32,088 nt of DNA from a virus, in IMG/VR virus record IMGVR_UViG_3300034179_000029, positions 1 through 32,088 of that record, one strand, 5' to 3'. Position numbers and translations under genes: made by a program. Shown here one piece after another: positions 6,777 to 15,474 of this stretch. The notes beneath the pieces were generated by a model. The model was not told where the DNA came from. It searched no databases and saw only the letters and a program-made list of their open reading frames with translations. Position 1 is the first letter of the stretch, and the number at the start of each line of letters is the position of its first letter.

Positions 6777-7000
6777 GATATGTAAGTAATTATTTTATAG
6801 AACAAAACATGCAAAAAGAAAGATTACAATCAAAAGAGGAGGTAGCTGAAGATAAGGCTACAAATATAAAAGATTCTGCAAAAAAGAATATAGAGAAACA
6901 AAGAGAGGTAATTCGACGTGCAGATGAATCGTTAGATAAAGAAAAAGAAAGAATAGAATTAGAAAGAGATAGATTACAAACTAAAGAACAGGAAACCTAA
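6773..7000 (+). CDS. Coiled-coil protein (75 aa), unknown
   Basis: ATG overlaps the stop of the primase-like gene (ATGA), so translation is coupled. Nearly all residues from about 15 to the end are Glu, Lys, Arg, Gln, Asp and Ala with heptad-like spacing (ESLDKEKERIELERDRL), a long coiled coil. No catalytic features. It may bridge the primase-like protein to something else or be a small structural rod; neither can be decided here. Confidence 0.55.
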   Translation: MRYVSNYFIEQNMQKERLQSKEEVAEDKATNIKDSAKKNIEKQREVIRRADESLDKEKERIELERDRLQTKEQET

Positions 7001-7002
7001 TA

Positions 7003-7923
7003 ATGAGTTATAGATACATTCCAGAATTAGATTTTTATTTTGAAAGTTATTGGTCTTCAAGAGGAGAGATAACTACAGATAATATTAGTATTCCAGTAAT
7101 AGATTCTGAAAATCAAGATTTGCCATCTGGATCATTTATAGAACTTTTATTTTCCCAGACATTTGATTCTACATCATATACATATTTGTTTGAAGAGATT
7201 GAAATATCTGATTTATCAAAAACATTAGAAGAAAGATTAAAAACAAGTTACTCTACTATGGAAGTATATACATCTGTAGATTCTACCGCTACTGGAGAAA
7301 ATATATTTTCAATATCTTCAGAGAATATTATATTATTAGATAAACTTTTATCTTATAGAAGAAGTGGAAATACTAATTTATCAGATATAACATATGCAAA
7401 TTTGAATTCAACATTATCAAAATTAATATATGTGTATCTGGATCTAGTTGTTAATAACAACTATACTATATTAAATGATAATTCTGTTGCAAGTGAAGAT
7501 GATAATATTTTGGAGAATTTATTTGAGTTATATGTTGTTAACGAATCTCATAAATTAATGAAAAGTTGGACAACCCTTTTAGATGCAGATCTATTAGAAT
7601 TACGATTGGTTCATGAGGTAAAGAATATAACAAGTACTATAGAATCTGCAAAAGAAGTAAGTTTGAATGATATTGTTTATGATTATAATATAGATGTTTA
7701 TCATAACGGAGATGAGCTTACATTAAATACAGATTATACTCTTATGATAGATACAACATCTGAAGACTCAACAGCTGTTGTTACGTGGGTAGTTTGGGAG
7801 GATACTGAAACAAATATAGTTGAAGAGGATGTGCTTGTAATAGAATATTTTACAAAAGTTAATCAGAATGATACAGACACAAATGCGTTTGTAGATGGTG
7901 AAGAATTTCAAAGCGGGGGATAA
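7003..7923 (+). CDS. Probable virion/baseplate structural protein (306 aa)
   Basis: Acidic, rich in Ser, Thr, Asp and Tyr, without Cys. It starts MSYRYIPELDFYFESYW. The centre has helical stretches (LSKLIYVYLDLVV) and the end is beta-like with repeated acidic strands (TAVVTWVVWEDTETN). It sits between the coiled-coil gene and a gpI-like baseplate gene, and its final codons provide the GGGGG ribosome-binding site of that gene. The position and composition suggest a baseplate component. I do not recognise a family. Confidence 0.5.
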   Translation: MSYRYIPELDFYFESYWSSRGEITTDNISIPVIDSENQDLPSGSFIELLFSQTFDSTSYTYLFEEIEISDLSKTLEERLKTSYSTMEVYTSVDSTATGENIFSISSENIILLDKLLSYRRSGNTNLSDITYANLNSTLSKLIYVYLDLVVNNNYTILNDNSVASEDDNILENLFELYVVNESHKLMKSWTTLLDADLLELRLVHEVKNITSTIESAKEVSLNDIVYDYNIDVYHNGDELTLNTDYTLMIDTTSEDSTAVVTWVVWEDTETNIVEEDVLVIEYFTKVNQNDTDTNAFVDGEEFQSGG

Positions 7924-7926
7924 GAT

Positions 7927-9816
7927 ATGGCTTATGATACTGGAAATAAATATATAGATACATTTCTTGATCTAATGCAATGGCTAAAAGATGTAGAAGC
8001 AGATGATGATGCGCAGTTAGAAGATTGGTTGAATAGATCACCATCATTAGATTACAAACAAAAACAGATAGGATATTCTGAAAAACAAAAAATTATAGAA
8101 ATGTTCGAAACTATAATTGATCAACCTGCATTTATGTCTAATGATCACAAAAGATTCAGAAAATTAATAATTGACTGGTACTCTACACATAGAGCAACGA
8201 TAACACATACAAGACAGAGCCTCGATCCACATTCTATGACATCTGAAGCCCTAAATGAAATGATAAGATGTTTTGGATTTCCATATCCTCATAAGATAGT
8301 ATCTAGTAATCTAAAGGCACAATTTATATTAGATATAATTGAATTATATAAAAAGAAGGGAACCCCATGGGTTTTAGTACAAGCTCTTCAAACATATTTT
8401 GGTCTAAATAGTGTTGTCTTAAGTGAATGGTGGATTCATCACAATGGAGCAAATGATACATTCTATGCCAAAGCACATCCTATAATACCAAGAAGCTACA
8501 GGACAGATCCTAGATTAGCACAAGAGTTATCTTATGATGTGTTTATAAGAAATAAACCATTATGGAGATTAACAGAAAATAAACTTAGGGAATTGTATGA
8601 TGAATGTGTTATAACTCTTCCATCTATGACAACATATATATCTATGAATGGAACTTTAAATATTCTTGAAATAAATATAGCTCTTAGTATATTGAATAGA
8701 AAAATACAAGAATCATACGAATTTTGGCTTGATACAGGAACTCTCAATGAAAATGTTTATCTGTCTAAACTAACTAGTATATGCTCTTTATTAAGTCTAG
8801 TTCTTGGAATAACTTATCTTTTTAATAGCCAACATGCATCTACAGATACTAGATATCAATTTTATAATGGTTTCTTTACACCACTAGACGTTGAGGATGA
8901 TGATGGAAATAGAGATGATATAGATGATGTAGATTATAATCTTATACTGGATGAATATGATGCAATAAACATAAGACCAACAACAAAGGCTCAAAAGGAA
9001 GAATTATTAGAAACTAGATATGAGAAATTTTCTGAGGTGGCATCTACACAATCTGTTACAACAGCACTTGGCGATGCTGGAACATATCTAGAACAAATAC
9101 AACCAGATTTTAAACAGGAGTTGGATGATCTTGTTTCTGATGGTATGTCTACAGAGTCTATTTTAGAATCTTTATTATCTGATCTAGATTTTTATATGAT
9201 AAACAGTATGGAAATAATAGATTTTCCGATAAGTTATTTAGTTATAGGGGCACCTATAGAAGAACATTTAAAAGATGTTATAAACTTCTTTAAACCTTAT
9301 CATACACAACTGAGAGATTTTACTAGTATATTATCATTTGATGATCCTTTAGGGGATTCACAATTAGAATATGATGAATTTGGAACACAAGTAATAAAAC
9401 AGTGGCATGTGGAGGAAGGGAATTGGGCAGGTGAAGAATTTGATCAAGGACTAATAAAAGATGAAGTAGATACATGTATAGAACAAGAATTATTGTACTT
9501 TTATGATTCTTCTGCAGATGAAAATGTATATACAAGATTTGAATATGATGATGAGCTATATATAGATATAACACAATTACTGACAGATGAATATGCTCCA
9601 GAGGAAGAGATAGAAACAGAAATATCTCAATCATTTATAGAACATGCTACATATTTTGGGCTTGATTATGGATATTGTAAGGATGATGTTGGATCTGTAG
9701 ATCTAGTAACATACCCAAATGGAATAACAGATGGATTTGAAGTAACTATAACTGTAGATGGGATAGAAACTTCTTATAATAGTTTACCAGAAGTTATAAT
9801 ATGGAAAACACTCTAA
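7927..9816 (+). CDS. Baseplate protein with a P2 gpI-like region
   Basis: A 629-residue acidic protein. Near residues 120-160 it has KAQFILDIIELYKKKGTPWV followed by ALQTYFGL, the pattern of tail protein I/gpI (a helix, the KGT motif, then a helix before a beta strand), which connects the wedge or fibre network in contractile-tail baseplates. The rest is long, including an acidic segment around residue 320 (VEDDDGNRDDIDDVD). It is much longer than P2 gpI, so other domains are present. The ATG is three bases after the previous stop with GGGGGATAAG upstream. Likely co-transcribed with the fibre-associated gene that follows. Confidence 0.6.
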   Translation: MAYDTGNKYIDTFLDLMQWLKDVEADDDAQLEDWLNRSPSLDYKQKQIGYSEKQKIIEMFETIIDQPAFMSNDHKRFRKLIIDWYSTHRATITHTRQSLDPHSMTSEALNEMIRCFGFPYPHKIVSSNLKAQFILDIIELYKKKGTPWVLVQALQTYFGLNSVVLSEWWIHHNGANDTFYAKAHPIIPRSYRTDPRLAQELSYDVFIRNKPLWRLTENKLRELYDECVITLPSMTTYISMNGTLNILEINIALSILNRKIQESYEFWLDTGTLNENVYLSKLTSICSLLSLVLGITYLFNSQHASTDTRYQFYNGFFTPLDVEDDDGNRDDIDDVDYNLILDEYDAINIRPTTKAQKEELLETRYEKFSEVASTQSVTTALGDAGTYLEQIQPDFKQELDDLVSDGMSTESILESLLSDLDFYMINSMEIIDFPISYLVIGAPIEEHLKDVINFFKPYHTQLRDFTSILSFDDPLGDSQLEYDEFGTQVIKQWHVEEGNWAGEEFDQGLIKDEVDTCIEQELLYFYDSSADENVYTRFEYDDELYIDITQLLTDEYAPEEEIETEISQSFIEHATYFGLDYGYCKDDVGSVDLVTYPNGITDGFEVTITVDGIETSYNSLPEVIIWKTL

Positions 9817-9832
9817 AAGGGGGATTTAAACA

Positions 9833-10567
9833 ATGATAGAAAGAATTTATAAAAATGTAAATGATGATTTAAGAGGAATTAGCGATGATTTTTCAATTGG
9901 AAATCAGAAGAGGCCAAAGGGAAGAGTAAAGATATATGGGAGAACAGTTGGATCTAAAAATTATGATCTATTAGAAGATACAAATAATTTGGTTGTATAT
10001 AGAGGAAGACATTGGTTAATGCAAAGGGCTTTCTATTCTTCAGTTGGATCAAGAAACTGGAGAGATTATTATATAAACCATTTTGCAGTTGGCTCTGGTG
10101 GAGCATTAGAAACAAGTCCTTTAAGCCCCATATCTCCAGAACTTACAAACTATCAATTAGGTACACATGGGGTTATAGACAATGGGACATATGATACAAT
10201 AAGTGGAGATGAATATTTTAGATTCGATTCTGGATATCCAATATTCTTACAGGATGAAGATATAACTAATTATACTGGAGATGGTTGTTCTCATACAGAT
10301 CCTCTAAGTGTTACTGGTAACTGTGATAGAGAACTCATAGCAAAAATACAGGTTTCTATAGCATCTGATCAATGTAATGATTCAGATAATTTATCTAATC
10401 CTGGATTACCTGGAGATCCATATCAGGATCTATCAGAGGCAGGATTATTTGTAACAGATAGCGCCACTTCTCCAACAGTTGCTAAATTATTAGCAAGAGT
10501 ATCTTTTTCAACTATAAGAAAAGATCTTCATAGAGAATTAGTATTCTCGTGGTTTATATATTTCTAA
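9833..10567 (+). CDS. Tail-fibre/baseplate-associated structural protein
   Basis: 244 residues with a pattern common in phage tail proteins near the fibres: NNLVVYRGRHWLMQRAF at about 46-62, then INHFAVGSGGALETSP, a variable centre, and a C-terminus EAGLFVTDS ... LLARVSFSTIRKD ... LVFSWFIYF that resembles the end of many myovirus structural proteins. AAAAGGGGG precedes the ATG. It ends the unit and is followed by a strong hairpin at 10577. Function beyond virion structure is not known. Confidence 0.55.
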   Translation: MIERIYKNVNDDLRGISDDFSIGNQKRPKGRVKIYGRTVGSKNYDLLEDTNNLVVYRGRHWLMQRAFYSSVGSRNWRDYYINHFAVGSGGALETSPLSPISPELTNYQLGTHGVIDNGTYDTISGDEYFRFDSGYPIFLQDEDITNYTGDGCSHTDPLSVTGNCDRELIAKIQVSIASDQCNDSDNLSNPGLPGDPYQDLSEAGLFVTDSATSPTVAKLLARVSFSTIRKDLHRELVFSWFIYF

Positions 10568-10576
10568 TAAAAAAAT

Positions 10577-10608
10577 AATAAGGGGGATAGATAAATCCCC
10601 CTTATTTT
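10577..10608. terminator. Strong bidirectional terminator
   Basis: Arms AATAAGGGGGA (10577-10587) and TCCCCCTTATT (10596-10606) give an 11-bp stem with an 8-base loop, with a T run on one side and an A run on the other. It serves the plus unit ending at 10567 and the converging minus gene, whose TAA stop (10602-10604) lies in the stem. Confidence 0.8.
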
Positions 10609-11303
10609 CCGCTTCCTATTTTAAGAACAAGATTATTGTTCTCAATTATCTCTTTAATATTTTTGTCTATTCTCTTATAGTCAGAAATCACACCTTTTAT
10701 ATATTTAAAATCATTTATTGTATCTATAAAATATTTTGGATCCCATATGAATAGGGTTTCGTGTTTCAAACTATCAACAATATAGTCATAGGAATAAAAT
10801 TCTCTTTCTATATTTGCTCTATCGAAGAAATTTGAAGATGCTTCTTTTCTACTATCGCAATATCCATTATCAACTATTAAATCTATTATATCTGAATCTT
10901 CTGCAAGATATATATCACTTATATCACTCTTTTCAATTTTATTTATTAGTTCAGAAGGGGATATATGAATATTGAATTTATCTGATAAGTTTGATAAAAT
11001 ATTTATTATTCTAAATATCCTCTCCTCTTTTATATGATTAATAATACTATAAGTTCTCTTATCTTTAATATCTGGATTAATGACTACTACATCTATGCCC
11101 TCTGATGTTTTACATAAAATAGATGGTATAACCGATACATTATTTCTAACTCCAAAGTCTATTATTGGATATGATTCATACAAATCATAATCCTCATTGT
11201 TAAAAGATATAACATTATATTCATCACAAAATTTTTTACTTACATACTCTATATAAAGTTTAGCTTCTTTTAAGTTTCTTATCTTACAAAAATAATCTTC
11301 CAT
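10602..11303 (-). CDS. Unknown 233-aa protein, isolated minus-strand gene in the tail region
   Basis: Start ATG 11303 has a near-perfect GGAGGTG site. The protein is soluble, acidic-to-neutral, rich in Ile, Asp and Asn, with no membrane segment, Cys cluster or recognised motif; it ends in a basic IGSGK. It faces against its neighbours, shares a terminator with the plus unit to its left, and has the class-B element (11401-11424) about 100 bases upstream. This looks like an independently regulated accessory gene inserted between tail units, perhaps expressed earlier than them. No function can be given. Confidence 0.6.
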   Translation of the reverse strand: MEDYFCKIRNLKEAKLYIEYVSKKFCDEYNVISFNNEDYDLYESYPIIDFGVRNNVSVIPSILCKTSEGIDVVVINPDIKDKRTYSIINHIKEERIFRIINILSNLSDKFNIHISPSELINKIEKSDISDIYLAEDSDIIDLIVDNGYCDSRKEASSNFFDRANIEREFYSYDYIVDSLKHETLFIWDPKYFIDTINDFKYIKGVISDYKRIDKNIKEIIENNNLVLKIGSGK

Positions 11304-11370
11304 TATCTATACACCTCCTAAATAATTGTTTTTTAAGAATATTTATGGAAAAATCCATCCTGGAATAATT

Positions 11371-11385
11371 AGGACAAACTTTAAA
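11371..11385 (+). promoter_or_regulatory. Class-A promoter motif for the tail sheath, copy 3
   Basis: AGGACAAACTTTAAA, perfect consensus, 83 bases before the first base of the sheath start codon, the longest leader of the nine. The leader holds the class-B element of the opposite strand. Confidence 0.7.
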
Positions 11386-11400
11386 TACAAAGGACTATTA

Positions 11401-11424
11401 TTTAGATTTAATATATATAATAGT
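11401..11424 (-). promoter_or_regulatory. Class-B promoter-like element for the 10602-11303 gene
   Basis: Minus strand ACTATTATATATATTAAAT then CTAAA; 23 of 24 bases equal the element at 1933-1956. It points left, across the class-A motif at 11371, so the two promoters would fire toward each other. Confidence 0.5.
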
Positions 11425-11467
11425 TTAATAAACTATTTTTAGAAACTTTTAGAGGGAGGTAATAGAT

Positions 11468-13162
11468 ATGGCCAATGTAGCTCCTGGCGTATATACGACT
11501 ATTATAGATCTTTCTGAGTATGTTGCAGGAACACCATCAACAATTGGATTTCTGCCAATCATATGTGAACAGGGAGAGGATAACAAACTTATTTCTACAA
11601 ATTCAAGAGATTTTTATATTGACTTTGGAGAACCAAACATAAATTATGCTGGTAAAACCTATGGTCAGGGACCATATATAGCATCTTCATTTCTCAAAGA
11701 GAGTGAATCATTATATGTTGTACGATGTTTACCAACAGATGCAGATTATAGTAATCTTGTGTTATATGCAGAGCCTGGAAGTCTTTTAGGCGCAGATACA
11801 ACAGCTGATGTAACATCTGCAAGTGTTAGTAGTATCAATACTACTGGAGAGTTAGATACTCTTGTAGCTACTGACTCTACAGCATGTGTTGTATTCTATG
11901 GTGTTGGAAGAGGAGATTATTATGATAATTATCAAATAGATATTAGTAAACATTCTAATCCTCAGTTATCCGACCCAGATACTGTTGGTTCTTATGACTT
12001 AGTATATGTATTAGATATATATAAAAGACAAGAAGACGAAGATGAAGAAGGTCAACCACAATATGAAATTATAGAATCTTACGAGGTATCCTTTAATCCA
12101 GATAGATTAGATACATCTGGGGAGAGTATGTTTATCTATTATGTTCTTGATAGATATAGCAGATTTATAAAATGTAAAGTAAATGAACTTAACTGTACAA
12201 GAGCTATAAATAATCAGGCAGATTTTTCACAGCCATTTATTAGTGGTGCAATAAATTTGGATGAAGGAAGTACTGGTACATTATTCGATGCTAATGGTAT
12301 AGATGGTGATGTTGCTACTCAGATACTCGGTAAGGCTTATCAAGGAATTCTTCCAAGAACAACTTCTGGACTATATGTAGATGAGGTATTGGATACAGAT
12401 AAACATTATTTTACTATAGTATTAGATGGTGGATATCCTACAGATGTTAAAACTTCTATAAACACACTTGTTAGAACAAGAAAAGATTGTCTAGCAATTG
12501 TAGATAATGGAGATAATGCTACAACTACAGCAGCAATATCTGCCAGAGATAATGATCATACATTTAATACTAGATATATGGCATTATATGAACCATATAA
12601 TAAGATATATGATAGTTATACAGGACATGATATATGGGTATCTCCTATATATCATATGGCGAATATTATACCTTATACAGACAACATTGCAGAGGTATGG
12701 AGCGGTCCAGCTGGTACTAATAGGGCAACTATAGCTACAATAAAAGAGCTTAGATTTAGTCCAAGACTTGGAGATAGGAATTCATTCTATTTAAAACAGA
12801 TTAATCCAATAGTTAATTTTTCAACAGGAAATACAGTATATTCGCAGTTAACAACTCAAAAACGACCAACTGCATTACAAGATATCAATATTACTAGATT
12901 AGTATTATATGTAAAGAGAGCTTTAGAACAATTTTGTAAAAATTATATATTTGAATATAATGATTCTGAGACATGGAGTAAGATTTCAAACGAAATAAAT
13001 GCATTTCTTAAGATAATACAAGCTAAAAGAGGTTTGTATAGTTATAGTGTAGATGTTGGAGCAACTGAGTATGAACTTAAGGCAAAACAAATACATGTTA
13101 ACGTTACTCTTAATCCAACTAGACTTATAGAACAAATATATCTCAATTTCTTCATAGTATAA
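11468..13162 (+). CDS. Tail sheath protein
   Basis: 564 residues, in the usual range. The N-terminus MANVAPGVYTTIIDLSEYV matches the PGVY start of sheath proteins. The C-terminal third carries the conserved sheath core: GPAGTNRATI, LRFSPRLGDRNSFY, INPIVNFSTGNTVYSQLT, ITRLVLYVKRALEQFCKNYI, FEYND, and the final strand INVTLNPTRLIEQIY, whose equivalents exchange between neighbouring subunits. The protein forms the contractile outer tube. The start has GAGGGAGG. It is transcribed from the class-A motif at 11371 and ends in two stacked hairpins, so it is probably a single-gene, high-output unit. Confidence 0.93.
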   Translation: MANVAPGVYTTIIDLSEYVAGTPSTIGFLPIICEQGEDNKLISTNSRDFYIDFGEPNINYAGKTYGQGPYIASSFLKESESLYVVRCLPTDADYSNLVLYAEPGSLLGADTTADVTSASVSSINTTGELDTLVATDSTACVVFYGVGRGDYYDNYQIDISKHSNPQLSDPDTVGSYDLVYVLDIYKRQEDEDEEGQPQYEIIESYEVSFNPDRLDTSGESMFIYYVLDRYSRFIKCKVNELNCTRAINNQADFSQPFISGAINLDEGSTGTLFDANGIDGDVATQILGKAYQGILPRTTSGLYVDEVLDTDKHYFTIVLDGGYPTDVKTSINTLVRTRKDCLAIVDNGDNATTTAAISARDNDHTFNTRYMALYEPYNKIYDSYTGHDIWVSPIYHMANIIPYTDNIAEVWSGPAGTNRATIATIKELRFSPRLGDRNSFYLKQINPIVNFSTGNTVYSQLTTQKRPTALQDINITRLVLYVKRALEQFCKNYIFEYNDSETWSKISNEINAFLKIIQAKRGLYSYSVDVGATEYELKAKQIHVNVTLNPTRLIEQIYLNFFIV

Positions 13163-13167
13163 TATTG

Positions 13168-13207
13168 GATCATCTAGTAAACACAGCCCCTCACGGATGA
13201 TCTTTTT
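13168..13207 (+). terminator. First hairpin after the sheath gene
   Basis: GATCATC (13168-13174) pairs with GATGATC (13196-13202) across a 21-base loop, followed by TTTTT. Confidence 0.5.
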
Positions 13208-13208
13208 G

Positions 13209-13242
13209 GGCCAAGTAGCTTACATGTTACTTGGCCTTTTTT
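13209..13242 (+). terminator. Second, stronger terminator after the sheath gene
   Basis: GGCCAAGTA (13209-13217) pairs with TACTTGGCC (13228-13236) over a 10-base loop and is followed by six T. A textbook intrinsic terminator placed before the class-A motif at 13293. Confidence 0.85.
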
Positions 13243-13292
13243 AAAAAGTCCACATAGTATTTACAAAATGATCTTTAAAATACAATCAACTT

Positions 13293-13307
13293 AGGACAAA
13301 ATAATAA
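13293..13307 (+). promoter_or_regulatory. Class-A promoter motif for the tail tube, copy 4 (variant)
   Basis: AGGACAAAATAATAA; the first eight bases are identical to the consensus and the rest is looser. It is 25 bases before the tube start codon, between a terminator and a strong ribosome site (GGGAGG). Confidence 0.6.
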
Positions 13308-13326
13308 AAAGGGAGGATAATTATAG

Positions 13327-14055
13327 ATGGGAGCAACAAACGCATTTGCAGCTTTAAAACAAAACAGATTTTCTAGAAAGTGGGGAGGTACTACAGCAGG
13401 TAGCACAGTAGACCCATATATATCAGGCTATTTCTTTACACATTGGGCAGCAATCCCTCCACAATTGCAGAATTATTCTAGGTTAGCCACAAATTCTGGA
13501 ATTACAGATTCAGATACAATTAAACAAGTATTACATGCAGCTTGTCTAGCAGTTACTATACCAGGTGGTACTGTAAATAGTGCAGAGTTTACTGGGCTTG
13601 GTGGAGTTAAATGGTCTGCTCCAACAAATGTAGAACATGATAATACATTTACATTGAAACTTTTAGAATTTTCCACATTGCCTATATTGGCAATCATGCA
13701 TGGTTGGGTTAGATTAATAAGGGATTATAGAAGTGGTGTTACACCATTGGTTGGTGCCGATGCTTATACAAAAAGTAATTATGCTGGAACTATGTATTAT
13801 TGGACTACAAAACCGGATGGTTATACAGTAGAGTATGCCGCTTGTTTAACAGGCGTTTATCCTTTAAAGGATCCTACTGATCAATATGGTGGAGATCTAG
13901 CAACTATCGATAAACTTGAGATGGATATTGATTTCCATGTTGATTATGTATGGCATGAAGATTGGGTTATGGAACAATGTTCAACATATTCTGAACTTGC
14001 ATATGCAAATAAGGCAGCCACTGTTGAAAGATATGGAGAACTTGGAGCAAGTTAA
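13327..14055 (+). CDS. Tail tube protein
   Basis: 242 residues, directly after the sheath as in most myoviruses. It reads as a beta-barrel tube protein (T4 gp19-like): N-terminal AFAALKQNRFSRKWGG, FTLKLLEFSTLPILAIMHGW in the middle, MYYWTTKPDG, CLTGVYPLKDPTD and a final strand KLEMDIDFHVDYVWHED. The phrase LTGVYPLKDP with a following beta strand is typical of tube proteins. The protein stacks in hexamers inside the sheath. Start ATG has GGGAGG at the right distance. It has its own class-A promoter and terminator, fitting a protein needed in many copies. Confidence 0.85.
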   Translation: MGATNAFAALKQNRFSRKWGGTTAGSTVDPYISGYFFTHWAAIPPQLQNYSRLATNSGITDSDTIKQVLHAACLAVTIPGGTVNSAEFTGLGGVKWSAPTNVEHDNTFTLKLLEFSTLPILAIMHGWVRLIRDYRSGVTPLVGADAYTKSNYAGTMYYWTTKPDGYTVEYAACLTGVYPLKDPTDQYGGDLATIDKLEMDIDFHVDYVWHEDWVMEQCSTYSELAYANKAATVERYGELGAS

Positions 14056-14080
14056 TATATTTTAATATAATAAAAATGAA

Positions 14081-14109
14081 GGGAAGATATTTAATATCTT
14101 CCCTTTTTT
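14081..14109 (+). terminator. Terminator after the tail tube gene
   Basis: GGGAAGATAT (14081-14090) pairs perfectly with ATATCTTCCC (14094-14103) over a 3-base loop, followed by six T. The class-A motif of the next unit starts ten bases later. Confidence 0.88.
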
Positions 14110-14118
14110 AATATGTTA

Positions 14119-14133
14119 AGGACAAACTATAAA
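14119..14133 (+). promoter_or_regulatory. Class-A promoter motif, copy 5
   Basis: AGGACAAACTATAAA, perfect consensus, 42 bases before the first base of the ATG at 14176. Confidence 0.7.
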
Positions 14134-14175
14134 TTATAATAAATAAAATAATACTAATAAAAGAGGGGAAATTAT

Positions 14176-15258
14176 ATGGTAGGGTCTAAACGATTAAGTT
14201 ATGAGTATCCTCATTATACAGTGGTGTGTCCTCAAACTGGTTATACGTTTGATGTAAGAACACTAAATGTACGAGAGGTTAGTCAGTTAAAAGGATCTTT
14301 GATGGTTCCTTCTAAAACTCCAACTTTGATAAATAATATTATATGGGGAGCCATAGAAGATAAACCAGACGAAATAAAAGATATAGAACAGTTCAAAAAA
14401 ATGATAACATTGAGAGATAGAGAAGCAATATTATATGGTATATATTGTTCGACATTTGGAGATGAAGAAGATTTTAAAGTTACATGTAGAAAATGTGAAC
14501 ACGAAGAAAATATAAAATTATCTATGAGTAAAATATTTTCAATAAATGCTTATCCTGGAAGCGAAAGTATGATGAAATCATATCAAATAGCCAAGATATC
14601 TGGAGATGCAGACTATGATAAAGAAATAGAAAACAATATTCATAAGAGAGATGTTCAGAGTAGAGATATTCCTCCTACTGGAATGCCACCAGAGATAGCA
14701 AAACTAGATTATGATATATCATCTCCAGATGATGATGACGGAATAATAATTGGTAAGAATACCAACGATATTAAATTTGTAGAAGATGTAAAAGATCTCA
14801 AACCACAGGCAGCTGTTCCAAAAGTAGAAAAAGCAAATGATAAGTCTACATCTATATTGGATAAGAGAATAGATATAAAACTTCCTGTCTCTAAAGTACA
14901 TGCTATATTAAAACAACCAACTATATATGACGAAGAAAGTTCATTGAAATCTATGGCATTTGCTCAAAAGGCACAGATAGATCTTATTAATGAAATAATT
15001 GTCATAGAAAGATTTGAGCAATACAATCCTGGTGATAAATCACCATCTACAATAATTTCAGATAAAGAAGATATTTTATTTGAATATGAAAAACTTCCTC
15101 CTAAAGACAAAAAGGAGATATTTGATAAGTTCACAGATGAATTTGGACAATATGGAATAGATTTAAAAGCAAAATACGGTTGTTCATCTTGTAATTCATC
15201 TAACGAGCTGGAGGTAAATATTTCTATCCAGTTTTTTCGAATGGTTGCACAATACTGA
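14176..15258 (+). CDS. T4 gp26-like baseplate hub/tail assembly protein
   Basis: 360 residues. The N-terminal part has PQTGYTFDVRTLNVREVSQL, RDREAILYGIYCSTFGDEED and a zinc knuckle VTCRKCEHEENIKL; the C-terminus has a second CSSC knuckle followed by LEVNISIQFFRMV. Two CxxC pairs with a final FFR are features I associate with the T4 gp26 baseplate/assembly family, which acts during hub and tail assembly. About 130 residues between the knuckles look inserted and partly disordered (SSPDDDDGIIIGKN). AGGGGAA precedes the ATG. Its end overlaps a +1-frame reading frame (15245-15466) with no ribosome site of its own, so a frameshifted longer product of 429 residues is likely. The family name is moderately sure. 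Confidence 0.62.
   Translation: MVGSKRLSYEYPHYTVVCPQTGYTFDVRTLNVREVSQLKGSLMVPSKTPTLINNIIWGAIEDKPDEIKDIEQFKKMITLRDREAILYGIYCSTFGDEEDFKVTCRKCEHEENIKLSMSKIFSINAYPGSESMMKSYQIAKISGDADYDKEIENNIHKRDVQSRDIPPTGMPPEIAKLDYDISSPDDDDGIIIGKNTNDIKFVEDVKDLKPQAAVPKVEKANDKSTSILDKRIDIKLPVSKVHAILKQPTIYDEESSLKSMAFAQKAQIDLINEIIVIERFEQYNPGDKSPSTIISDKEDILFEYEKLPPKDKKEIFDKFTDEFGQYGIDLKAKYGCSSCNSSNELEVNISIQFFRMVAQY
15232..15240 (+). promoter_or_regulatory. Candidate +1 ribosomal frameshift site (TTT TTT CGA)
   Basis: In the gp26-like frame the codons are CAG TTT TTT CGA. Slipping one base forward lets Phe-tRNA re-pair on TTC and continues GAA TGG TTG into the downstream frame. CGA is an uncommon Arg codon here (AGA dominates), which favours pausing. 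The downstream frame is open from 15218 onward and has no good start. Confidence 0.5.
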
Positions 15259-15466
15259 TAATATTAATAAGTTTCAGGTTACTCTAGATGAAAATATAAG
15301 ATCTTTCATGGAATTATTAAAACAACCATGGGATTCTATAATGTACATGCCATATAAATTCTTTTTGGATACATTGAAATGGAAAATAGATCTTGAAAAT
15401 GAAAAAAGGTTACAAACAGAAGGCAAAGTTGGCGGATCTACCTCTACAGGATTGGTAAAAGGATAA
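15245..15466 (+). CDS. C-terminal extension of the gp26-like protein, or a gp51-like small protein
   Basis: A 73-residue frame in +1 relative to the previous gene, with a TTG as the first possible start and no Shine-Dalgarno within reach (the nearest GGAGG is about 30 bases upstream). It contains SFMELLKQPWDSIMYMPYKF then FLDTLKWKIDLENEKR, a short helical pattern seen at the end of phage tail-assembly chaperone regions. The lack of an initiation signal and the slippery TTTTTTCGA just upstream suggest it is made by frameshifting as the end of a 429-residue protein. Reinitiation at TTG, 14 bases inside the upstream gene, is the alternative. Confidence 0.6.
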   Translation: MHNTDNINKFQVTLDENIRSFMELLKQPWDSIMYMPYKFFLDTLKWKIDLENEKRLQTEGKVGGSTSTGLVKG

Positions 15467-15474
15467 AAATTATA

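Noticed and set aside
12616-12640. AGGACATG inside the sheath gene, and similar AGGACA matches in other coding regions (about 8498, 19298)
   Set aside because: They lack the following ACTWTAAA part and sit inside genes, so they are chance matches to half the promoter motif.
14125-14150. T4-like late promoter TATAAAT near the tube/gp26 junction
   Set aside because: It is part of the class-A motif tail (ACTATAAATT). The other copies conserve AGGACAAACT, not TATAAATA, so the T4 type does not explain the family.
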